From IMCC26077 sp964418325 (lineage in GTDB: Bacteria > Actinomycetota > Actinomycetes > Nanopelagicales > Nanopelagicaceae): a DNA stretch of 14,574 bases. How positions within the stretch are numbered: the first letter of the stretch is position 1; every line of letters starts with the position of its first letter. Positions 1-6,931 of the stretch are shown piece by piece. A model generated the notes under the pieces. The model made no database searches and was not told the origin of the DNA. It saw only the letters and a list, made by a program, of their open reading frames with translations. The stretch spans positions 1-14,574 of the forward strand of contig CAYQLC010000028.1 in assembly GCA_964418325.1 (NCBI GenBank). Direction: 5' to 3'. The position numbers and the translations under genes are program-made.

Positions 1-2836
1 GGAAAGCAGTACCACGCCGGGCAATCGGATCTGGTTTAAATGGAAGAGGGCGACGTAGCCTTGCTGCGAACTCGTCAGAGGATTTCGCAAAAGCCATCAA
101 TCCAGAGACTGAGAGATGAGCAGGTAGAAAGACCGGCGCGCTCTTATCTCGTTCGGAAAGTTCACGAATTACAAGTTGGGCAGCAAGAAGCAGTTCCTTT
201 CCCCGATTGGTACCTGATGACGCAATCTGCTCAAGTTGTGCGACGAGTTGGGCACGCGCCTTCGGTTTCGTCAGGGTTTTTAACTCATCGAGTAACGCGT
301 TAAATGCTAGACGTGAATCACCTAGCGGATCCCTTGGCCAAATCTCCTCTCTTAGATATTCACTCTTAGGGTTCTCGTCCTCATCACCTGGCTTTTCATT
401 AAGGTCACCTACAAAACTTCCGCCTATCCGCTCGATATGAGTGGCCGCCACAGTGAAGTACTCGCTGGGATCTTTTGGTTTCTGAGCATCACGCCACCAT
501 GAAGTCGTAACAATGAGGTGGTGCTTTGCGCGCGTGAAGGCGACATAAGCCAAGCGCCGCTCTTCTTGATCCTTTCGTTGATTACAGAGATCAGCGAAAG
601 CATCGACCTTTTTTCCTACCTCTTGAGCACTATTGACGTTGCTGACATCAAAACGTGGCAAACGAGAACTATCGGAGCGAAGTGGGAATGGTAAAACGCC
701 TTTATTTTTAAGCCAATTCTCACCACTTTGCTCGCTAGGGAAATTACCATCGGCAAGCCCAGGCACTGCAACCAAATCCCACTCGCCACCTTTGGCGCTA
801 TGAATGGTGAGAATTTGTACGACATCTTTACGCACTTCTACACCACCGGCGCGAAGCCCGCGTTCTTCATCCTCTGCAACATTAAGCCAACTCAAGAATG
901 AGCGAAGCGTTCCACCTTGGGCATAGAAATTCGCTGCTTCATCCATAAATTTGTCGAGATACCTCCGTGAGTGTGCGGTCATCTCGACATCCACATTTAA
1001 ATGGAGCTCTCGCTCAGTGTGGTAAATCAGATCAGGAATCGGCAAATGCACCAGCGCGCGTAAGCGACGAAGCATCTTTGCCAAGGTAGTCAGACGTTCG
1101 TAACCAGCATCACTGAATCGTGCGCGCTCTTGCGAAGTAAAACTCTCAATCTCATTGAGCCTCTCGATTATTGATGATTTAGATAGTTCGTCTTCCTCTC
1201 CAGAACCGCCCATCAAGAGGCGATCGACCAAGTTCACCCGCTTGCCGCCATTACTTTCGAGCTCGCGCTCTCTGGCAATCTGAGCCAGCGCAGACATATC
1301 TCGTATGCCAATCTGCCAATAACCACCGCTCATTAATTTGATGAGCGCACTACCCTCATCAGAATTGGTAATGACCGTGAGCGCTGCGCGAATCTCAGCT
1401 ACTTCCGGGACGTGAATCAACCCATCGATACCAACGACTTCAACGGGGATTCCGCGGGCGCGTAATGCCATTTCAATCTCCGGAATCTGCTTTCGCTTGC
1501 GGACCAAGACCGCTGTAGATTCGATAAATCGAATGGTGGGGTCGATCTTGGCGCGCTCCCGAAGCGCTGGAATCTGAGCGCGCGCCTCCTGGCTCCAATA
1601 TGGGGCGATCGCATCGCCAATCGCCTCAGCCTCATCGCGAATCGAGCCGTAAATTCCCCCGGAAATGATCCCCTGAACTGCAGTCGGTTTTGCGTTAAGA
1701 ATTGGGGTATCCACTCCTTGCGTGCGCAGTGGTTGGGAAATTTCATTGGCCAAGTCAAGGATTGCCTGGTCATTTCGCCAACTAGTAGAGAGAGTAAATA
1801 ACTGCGCGGGCGCGCCATCGCTACCCCGAAAATCCGATGGGAAAGCGCTGATGGTGTCACTGGATGCACCACGCCACCCATAGATAGCCTGATGGGGATC
1901 TCCAACTGCGGTAATGGAGTGGCCGTCACCGAAGAGGCCTTTCATCAGACGTAATTGCGAAGAAGAAGTATCTTGATATTCATCGAGTAGCACTACATGG
2001 AATTTTGCGCGTTCAATCTCTCCCACATCGGAGAAATCAACGGCAAGCTCAGCCGCTAAGGCCATTTGATCATCAAAAGTAAATTGGGCCCGCTCTTTTC
2101 GGAATCGAATAACCTCTTCAATAAGGGGAATTAACTTGGCTCGGTCATATTGCACCTTCTCAGCATCTCGAGTAGGTGCCATTCGATCTCGATTGCGATA
2201 GGGAGCCTTATTGGAGACCGCTTCGGTGAATTGTTGGGCAATCGTTCGAAGCGCACTAGGCGATCCTTGGTTTTCTTGAAGTTGCGACACTAGTCGCATG
2301 ACATTTGAAATCACTGCGCCTACTGAGTCAGTAACTCCACTCATATCTCCGTCGTAATTTCGCACAATCCGCTCAACTTGCTGCCACGCTGCAGCCTCGC
2401 CGAGCATGTGTTCGGGAGGTTCAACTCCAAGGCGAAGGGCATGCTCATTTGCCACTCGGTTTGCGTAGGAGTGATAGGTGGAGATGGTGGGCTCACCAGC
2501 AGCGCTCAATGAGCTTAAAGTTCCTTTGGTTACAGCCTCGCGATATTCCGTTGATTTCTCCAGTTTTTTCAGGCTTTTTCGAACCTTAATGGCGAGGTCA
2601 TTCGCTGATTTCCTGGTGAAAGTCAATCCAAGAACTCGATCTGGTTGCACCAAGCCATTGGCGATGAGGTAGATCAATCTCGTGCTCATCGTCTCGGTTT
2701 TACCCGAGCCTGCACCAGCGATAACCACTGCAGGGCGAGTGTGATCTGCAGAGATGATTGCCGCTTGCTCTGCTGTCGGAGGGAATTGCCCCAACATTTC
2801 AGCAATTTTCTCCGGGGTAAAAATAATGGGTGTCAT
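1..2836 (-). CDS. adnB: AdnB-like ATP-dependent helicase/nuclease subunit (3' end cut by window)
   Basis: Second subunit of the AdnAB motor-nuclease, which unwinds and resects DNA double-strand ends for recombination repair in actinobacteria. The frame is open for 945 codons from ATG at 2836 to the window start. Visible SF1/UvrD motifs: Walker A GAGSGKT at residues 41-47 (K46), motif Ia LGLTFTR just after, Walker B DEYQDT from residue 285, motif III GDPHQAIYGWRGA at 312-324, motif V TIHSAKG at 677-683 followed by GEWDLVAVPGL, and motif VI VAFTRA at 765-770 (nt 527-544). All are canonical, so this should be a working, perhaps leading, motor. The last residues (LSVSGLMAFA..., RRPLPFKP..., ARRGTAF) match the entry to the C-terminal RecB-like nuclease domain; its catalytic residues lie beyond the window. 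The start codon overlaps the stop of the upstream helicase gene in an ATGA, implying coupled translation. Actinobacterial AdnB proteins are about 1,100 residues, so roughly 150 residues are missing. A plain UvrD/PcrA helicase is less likely given the partner gene and the nuclease entry. Confidence 0.88.
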   Translation of the reverse strand, partial: MTPIIFTPEKIAEMLGQFPPTAEQAAIISADHTRPAVVIAGAGSGKTETMSTRLIYLIANGLVQPDRVLGLTFTRKSANDLAIKVRKSLKKLEKSTEYREAVTKGTLSSLSAAGEPTISTYHSYANRVANEHALRLGVEPPEHMLGEAAAWQQVERIVRNYDGDMSGVTDSVGAVISNVMRLVSQLQENQGSPSALRTIAQQFTEAVSNKAPYRNRDRMAPTRDAEKVQYDRAKLIPLIEEVIRFRKERAQFTFDDQMALAAELAVDFSDVGEIERAKFHVVLLDEYQDTSSSQLRLMKGLFGDGHSITAVGDPHQAIYGWRGASSDTISAFPSDFRGSDGAPAQLFTLSTSWRNDQAILDLANEISQPLRTQGVDTPILNAKPTAVQGIISGGIYGSIRDEAEAIGDAIAPYWSQEARAQIPALRERAKIDPTIRFIESTAVLVRKRKQIPEIEMALRARGIPVEVVGIDGLIHVPEVAEIRAALTVITNSDEGSALIKLMSGGYWQIGIRDMSALAQIARERELESNGGKRVNLVDRLLMGGSGEEDELSKSSIIERLNEIESFTSQERARFSDAGYERLTTLAKMLRRLRALVHLPIPDLIYHTERELHLNVDVEMTAHSRRYLDKFMDEAANFYAQGGTLRSFLSWLNVAEDEERGLRAGGVEVRKDVVQILTIHSAKGGEWDLVAVPGLADGNFPSEQSGENWLKNKGVLPFPLRSDSSRLPRFDVSNVNSAQEVGKKVDAFADLCNQRKDQEERRLAYVAFTRAKHHLIVTTSWWRDAQKPKDPSEYFTVAATHIERIGGSFVGDLNEKPGDEDENPKSEYLREEIWPRDPLGDSRLAFNALLDELKTLTKPKARAQLVAQLEQIASSGTNRGKELLLAAQLVIRELSERDKSAPVFLPAHLSVSGLMAFAKSSDEFAARLRRPLPFKPDPIARRGTAF

Positions 2837-5800
2837 CGCAATGGCCTACCCTCTGGTCGCACTGGACAACTTGCTTTGAGCGCACAGGTATCGCAGAGCG
2901 TATTTTCCATCGCAACGAAAGCTTGAGCGCTCACCGTTTCACCATCGACGGTGATCATCGCGCGCACCTCATCAGGCTCGATCGGAGGCTGTGAGCGCTG
3001 GGCGCCGTTATTGCCACTAGCGGGATAGAAGAGCTCGGCACCAGATGAAGCGGTGCTTGGAGCTAAATGCTCAAATTTTCCCTCAGTAATCGCTAATTGG
3101 TAGAGCTTCAGTTGTGGGTGTTCACTCCCCTCCCGCTTGGTAATTGGATATTTACTGGTTTTTAGATCAACCACAAATAGCTCACCTGTAGAGGTGATTT
3201 CTAACCGATCAACTGAACCGGAAATTCGAATATTTCCTATCTCTACAGCAAATCGCTCTTCTACAGCCAGAAGCTCGCGTCCACTTTTCTCTTGATATGC
3301 CACTAACTTTTCGAGCATTGCAAGGGCACGTTCCAGTTCGGCCCGCGCCGACCAGCCACTGCCAATCTCCATTCGATTAGCTAATTGCGCCCATAGTCCA
3401 TTCATCTCGTTTTGGAGTTGGGCGAGCGTTGCACCGTCCTTTAATTTGGCAGCGATGGCGTGGAAGGTCGTACCAATGATTTGTGCAGTCGAATCAGAGT
3501 CGCGACCCCCGGCATATTCAAAAGCCCATTTCAATGGGCATTTATGCAAGGTGTCTAACGAACTTGGTGAGATCCGAATCTCTTCGTCGGCGGTAAAGAG
3601 TGGGGCATTGGTTGTTAATTCTTGAGCGCCATACCAACTCTGTGGGTTTGCTACGCGCAAGCCAGAAAGTTGTAAATGAGCCAGAATCGAAACCGCTTCT
3701 TTGGCAACGTTGCTCTCGCTAGCACTTGAACCATTACTTTTGCTATCAGGTGCCAAAGTAAGCGACGGGGTTTCGGCGAGTGATCGCAGCGTTGCAACTA
3801 ATCGCGATGGAGTGAGGTATGCGCTTGTAGTTCTAGTCGTGATTTCTGATTCATCAAGCCCCAAAAAATCCCCAATTTCATTGAAGAATTGTGAAGGGCG
3901 AGACTCTTCTGCAGCGGTTGCGCTGATGATCAAATAATCACTCGCACGGGTGATTGCGTTATAAAAGAGTCGACGTTCATCATCCTTGAGCGCCGAAAGC
4001 GCAGCGAGTTGAAACTCACGAGCAGTTCGATTCTCCGCACTAGCCTGACGGAGCGTTTCCACTAATCGCTCACTTCCCAGTAACGAACCACGCGGCGTGA
4101 GATTGGGCCAGATTCCCTCTTCGACGCCGGCCACTGCAACAACCGACCACTGCCGCCCCTTTGCGGCATGGGTGGTAAGGATGCTGACCACGTTGGCGCG
4201 CTGGGCCTGGGCGGCGATGGTGTCGCTGGCGATAGATTCGTGGAGAAGTTGGCGGATAAAAGCATCGCCAGAATTTCCTGGGCGTTGATCGGCATAACGA
4301 GCTGCAGCTTCAAAGAGGGCCAGGACGCTATCGAGATCGCGATCAGCATTATCGTCGCCATCAATCGCATCACGCTGCCATTTTTGCGCTAGCGGCGCAC
4401 CTTCTTCATCGACTGCGCTACTCCAGATTGCCCATAAAACGTCCTCACTTGTAGCTCCTGGGCGGGCAGCTTTTTTCCCCGCTTCAATGAGATCAGCGAT
4501 CCGCTTCACCGGAGCGAACTCACTCCAATCGACGGTTGCGATCGAAATCGCCATATATTCTCGCAATATTTGATAGGAGGTGCGGGAATCACCCTCCTCC
4601 CGAGAGTTGATGATTGTGGCCCGAATTCGCTTTAAGGTGAGGAAATCTGCTCCCCCGTAGCGAGAGAGCAGCAGCTCATCAATCACTTGATTGGGAAGTA
4701 GCTCTTCGATCTGTTGTGGCGAGAGATTTTTCCGACTCAGGGCAAAGGCAAGCGAGGCGAGCGATATGAGCGGAGCGACCGCTGGTTGAGCATTAAGCGG
4801 CAGGCTCTGGATCTCCTCGCGAACGGGAATATTCATCGAGGCGAAGACTCGGCGCAGGGTGGTGGCCCGGGTGGAAGGCGAGCGGATAATTACCGCCATT
4901 TGGCCGTAGGGAATGCCATCTCGGAGATGCAGGTGTTGGAAGCGCTCTGCGATAAAACGAGCCTCGTCATGAACGCTCTCGCATTGGGCAAGGTGTAAAG
5001 GTTGTGAATCTTCAATGACCACACGTTCACTTGTGCGCTTTCGATGTTCAATTATTCGAGAGTAGGTGAACCCTTCAGAAATATGATTCGCGAGCTGGTT
5101 CAGCGCAGGAGCAGAACGATAGTCACGCGTGAGGACCAACTTTGTCGCAGCGTCGCCTTTCGTTGAGCGATAGCGATCAAAGAGTTCAGGAATACTCTCT
5201 GGATCTGCGCCACGAAAGCGACCAACCGCGCTGTCCGGATCGAGAAAAAGCGTTAATTCATCGGTATAAATCGCATCTAGGAGGCGGCGGTGTGACTGGT
5301 CGCTCTCCTGAAATTCGTCGACGAGTATCACTTGATGGCGGGCGCGAATATCACGAAGGAATTCGTCATCACTCCTGAGAAGTTCAGTTGCTTGAAAAAT
5401 CATCTCACTCGGGTCGTATGCATTCTCTTGCTCGAGCGAACAACTCTGACGATATTCGGCGAGGAATGATGCTGCAGATTTCCATAAGGGAAAATTTTGA
5501 CTCTCACCCAAGGCGGCGAGTTCAGAGGTGGATAGCCCATTCTCGATGGAGCGCGAGATGAGCTCTCGAAGCTGATTGGCAAAAGCCCTAGTTTGCGAGG
5601 CTTCGCGAAGGTGTTCCGGCCAGTTATGAGTATTGCGCTCGTGAGCGCCGGCGAGGAGCTCGCGAATCACGTAATCCTGCTCTGGGCCAGAGCGTAACCG
5701 TGGTGGTTTTTGGCCGCGTTGGGCTCGATAGAGGCGGAGGATAGAAAAAGCCAGCGCCGGGAAGGTTTTCACCAGAGACCCAGAGGTTGTTCCCTTATTT

Positions 5801-6063
5801 TGCGCGAAAATCTGATCATTTAGTTCGGTAGCTCGGTGGCGATCAAAGGTGATAACCAAGATGGAATTGGGATTACAACCGCTCTCGATATAACTCTGAG
5901 TTCTTGCAATTAAAGCCGAACTTTTCCCTGTTCCTGGACCCCCCAGCACTACTAGAGGTGATCCCCGATGAGCGATTACCTCGCGCTGCTCTGCACCGAG
6001 AGGGATCTCTGGGCGCGCTGGGGCTCTAACTAGGATGAGTTTGGGAGAGAGCGCTTCTGCCAC
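2833..6063 (-). CDS. adnA: AdnA-like ATP-dependent helicase/Fe-S nuclease subunit
   Basis: First subunit of the AdnAB double-strand-end resection complex; 1,076 residues, close to the roughly 1,050 of mycobacterial AdnA. The N-terminal SF1 motor shows Walker A GPGTGKS at 42-48 (K47), motif Ia ILVITFDR near 68-75, Walker B VDEFQES at 248-254, motif III LDPDSAVGRFRGADP at 274-288, motif IV LTRDYRS at 311-317, motif V TTHAAKG at 630-636 and motif VI NAITRAS at 702-708. The C-terminal RecB-like nuclease has GTTFH (H868), SVDRLE (D952), VVDLKTSK (D966, K968) and QLKLYQLA near 984-991. Cys842 in HKCPLKW together with Cys1057, Cys1060 and Cys1066 near the C-terminus gives the C...CxxC-x5-C pattern of AddB-type 4Fe-4S nucleases. 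The start is GTG at 6063, 8 nt after the tetR stop; an AGGA lies about 13 nt upstream. The motor deviates from consensus: Ser replaces the Gln of motif III and motif II has ES instead of D after Gln, which may mean a weaker ATPase. Assignment to A rather than B rests on gene order and the cysteine set. Confidence 0.9.
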   Translation of the reverse strand: MAEALSPKLILVRAPARPEIPLGAEQREVIAHRGSPLVVLGGPGTGKSSALIARTQSYIESGCNPNSILVITFDRHRATELNDQIFAQNKGTTSGSLVKTFPALAFSILRLYRAQRGQKPPRLRSGPEQDYVIRELLAGAHERNTHNWPEHLREASQTRAFANQLRELISRSIENGLSTSELAALGESQNFPLWKSAASFLAEYRQSCSLEQENAYDPSEMIFQATELLRSDDEFLRDIRARHQVILVDEFQESDQSHRRLLDAIYTDELTLFLDPDSAVGRFRGADPESIPELFDRYRSTKGDAATKLVLTRDYRSAPALNQLANHISEGFTYSRIIEHRKRTSERVVIEDSQPLHLAQCESVHDEARFIAERFQHLHLRDGIPYGQMAVIIRSPSTRATTLRRVFASMNIPVREEIQSLPLNAQPAVAPLISLASLAFALSRKNLSPQQIEELLPNQVIDELLLSRYGGADFLTLKRIRATIINSREEGDSRTSYQILREYMAISIATVDWSEFAPVKRIADLIEAGKKAARPGATSEDVLWAIWSSAVDEEGAPLAQKWQRDAIDGDDNADRDLDSVLALFEAAARYADQRPGNSGDAFIRQLLHESIASDTIAAQAQRANVVSILTTHAAKGRQWSVVAVAGVEEGIWPNLTPRGSLLGSERLVETLRQASAENRTAREFQLAALSALKDDERRLFYNAITRASDYLIISATAAEESRPSQFFNEIGDFLGLDESEITTRTTSAYLTPSRLVATLRSLAETPSLTLAPDSKSNGSSASESNVAKEAVSILAHLQLSGLRVANPQSWYGAQELTTNAPLFTADEEIRISPSSLDTLHKCPLKWAFEYAGGRDSDSTAQIIGTTFHAIAAKLKDGATLAQLQNEMNGLWAQLANRMEIGSGWSARAELERALAMLEKLVAYQEKSGRELLAVEERFAVEIGNIRISGSVDRLEITSTGELFVVDLKTSKYPITKREGSEHPQLKLYQLAITEGKFEHLAPSTASSGAELFYPASGNNGAQRSQPPIEPDEVRAMITVDGETVSAQAFVAMENTLCDTCALKASCPVRPEGRPLR

Positions 6064-6071
6064 TTTTCGAC

Positions 6072-6695
6072 TTAGTCCTGCGCGCGCGGGGCCATGAAGG
6101 TTTGGTCAACGATATTCATGATGAATTCGTTCCATTCGCTCTCATGGACACCGGTTGGGTTGTAATCGTTGACTAATTTTCCCAATGTGTATGCCTGAAT
6201 GAATGTTGCAAGAGCTTTTGCATTGACATCAGCGCGGAAAAGTCCCTTATTTTTTACCTCTTCAGTGACGTCGGCAATCGCATCGGTTAGGCGTTCAGTT
6301 TCTCTTCCCATTTGTTTTGCCATCCGGGGATTTTGTAAGCATGCGGCGAGCGCTTGAGCGCGTTCAGCGCGCGCATCTTTACGTTCATCAGATTGAGTTT
6401 GTTCGGTAAGAATGCGAAGTGCATTTCGCAATTCATCTAGTGTGCGCGCTTTTGCAACGTATGATGTTAAGAAATCTATCGATGCGTCAATCCACTTTGA
6501 ATAACGAAAAATCTGTGCTGTTTCGACTAACTCTTGAAGATCCTCGAAGTGGTGATACATCGAACCCTTGGAAACGCCAGAGGTTTCGAGGACTTCATCG
6601 GCAAGAATTTCGTTCGGTTTCTTCGCATTGAGTAAACCAACCACCGTCTCCACGAGCAGGCGTTTTGTCGGATGAAAGGTGGTGAGCACCCTCAA
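6072..6695 (-). CDS. TetR/AcrR-family transcriptional regulator
   Basis: A 207-residue dimeric repressor-type DNA-binding protein. The N-terminal helix-turn-helix is clear: residues 12-60 contain ADEVLETSGVSKGSMYHHFE, with VSKGSMYHHF (41-50) as the recognition helix and the usual YxHF end. The remaining 145 residues are helical and variable, as expected of a TetR ligand-binding and dimerisation domain; the ligand cannot be named. The listed start is TTG at 6695; GTG at 6689 is two codons downstream and equally possible, and a run of G just upstream could serve as the ribosome-binding site for either. It is the first gene of a tight group: its stop is followed after 8 nt by the adnA start, so it probably shares their mRNA. 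It is divergent from the giant surface-protein gene and could bind the shared 5' region, controlling itself, the adnAB genes, and perhaps the divergent gene. Regulation of adnAB by a co-transcribed TetR is inferred from position only. Confidence 0.88.
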   Translation of the reverse strand: MRVLTTFHPTKRLLVETVVGLLNAKKPNEILADEVLETSGVSKGSMYHHFEDLQELVETAQIFRYSKWIDASIDFLTSYVAKARTLDELRNALRILTEQTQSDERKDARAERAQALAACLQNPRMAKQMGRETERLTDAIADVTEEVKNKGLFRADVNAKALATFIQAYTLGKLVNDYNPTGVHESEWNEFIMNIVDQTFMAPRAQD

Positions 6696-6697
6696 AA

Positions 6698-6713
6698 GGT
6701 ACCCCCAGATACC
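6698..6713. promoter_or_regulatory. Candidate TetR operator (imperfect palindrome)
   Basis: GGTACCCCCAGATACC reads GGTA-x-C-x4-G-x-TACC, with five symmetrical base pairs per half. It ends 3 nt upstream of the TTG start of tetR, a position typical of autoregulatory TetR operators. The symmetry is seen directly; binding by this regulator is inference. Confidence 0.3.
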
Positions 6714-6718
6714 GACTT

Positions 6719-6740
6719 CCCTATGGGGAGGGCCCTATGG
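6719..6740 (+). repeat. 8-bp direct repeat CCCTATGG, 14-bp period
   Basis: CCCTATGG occurs at 6719-6726 and again at 6733-6740, separated by GGAGGG. The spacing is short of two helical turns. It could be a regulator site, or the GGGGAGGG between the copies could be the ribosome-binding site of an alternative ATG start (6737) that lies inside the second copy. Confidence 0.45.
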
Positions 6741-6807
6741 CGGCTTGGGAGTGGGTGTACTCCGCGTCTAGACTCAGGAAGGCCGTAAGGCTATTTATTA
6801 GGCGCGT

Positions 6808-6820
6808 GGAGGTGCCGGTG
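6808..6820 (+). promoter_or_regulatory. Ribosome-binding site deciding the GTG start of the giant gene
   Basis: GGAGG at 6808-6812 precedes GTG at 6818 by 5 nt, and the protein read from this GTG begins with a compact signal peptide. The frame is also open upstream to ATG 6737, which has its own GGGAGGG 4 nt before it and would add 27 residues. I prefer 6818 because the resulting signal peptide has normal length. Confidence 0.5.
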
Positions 6821-6931
6821 ACGACTTCTGTCGCCCGTGGACGAAGGCTGTCGAGCCTTGGTTTGTCGTTGGCGCTCATCATCAGCATCGTCCCTGCAGT
6901 TATCAACTTCACGGCAAGCCCAGCATCTGCA
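6818..6931 (+). other. Signal peptide of the giant protein
   Basis: Residues 1-38: a basic n-region (RGRR at 7-10), a hydrophobic core LGLSLALIISIVPAVINF at 14-31, and a c-region ending ASPASA before Asn39. The A-x-A ending fits signal peptidase I. No lipobox cysteine follows directly and the twin-arginine consensus is not met, so Sec export is the best reading. Confidence 0.85.

Larger units (their letters stand above)
6696..6817. promoter_or_regulatory. Divergent intergenic region between tetR-adnAB and the giant surface-protein gene
   Basis: About 120 bp separate the two divergent starts, so both promoters must lie here or inside the 5' ends. It contains an imperfect palindrome (6698-6713) and an 8-bp direct repeat (6719-6726 and 6733-6740). 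On the plus strand a weak promoter-like pair can be drawn: TAGACT at 6769-6774, 17-bp gap, TATTTA at 6792-6797, which would give a short leader ahead of the GTG at 6818. Matches to consensus are poor, so the promoter assignment is tentative. No convincing minus-strand promoter was found. Confidence 0.4.

Noticed and set aside
1417..1929. 170-codon minus-strand open frame inside the adnB region
   Set aside because: It lies in a different frame from adnB, which is open here and encodes motifs II and III at 1865-1984. The predicted peptide resembles no family.
2645..2926. Plus-strand open frame across the adnA/adnB junction
   Set aside because: It starts at TTG, runs opposite two confident genes and has no recognisable motif; it is an antisense shadow.
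4062..4373. 103-codon minus-strand frame inside adnA
   Set aside because: It is out of frame with the confident adnA reading, which continues through this stretch without a stop.
6769..6797. TAGACT / TATTTA as a sigma-70 promoter for the giant gene
   Set aside because: The spacing of 17 bp is right but only about four and three of six bases match consensus, so it is mentioned in the intergenic entry only and not annotated on its own.
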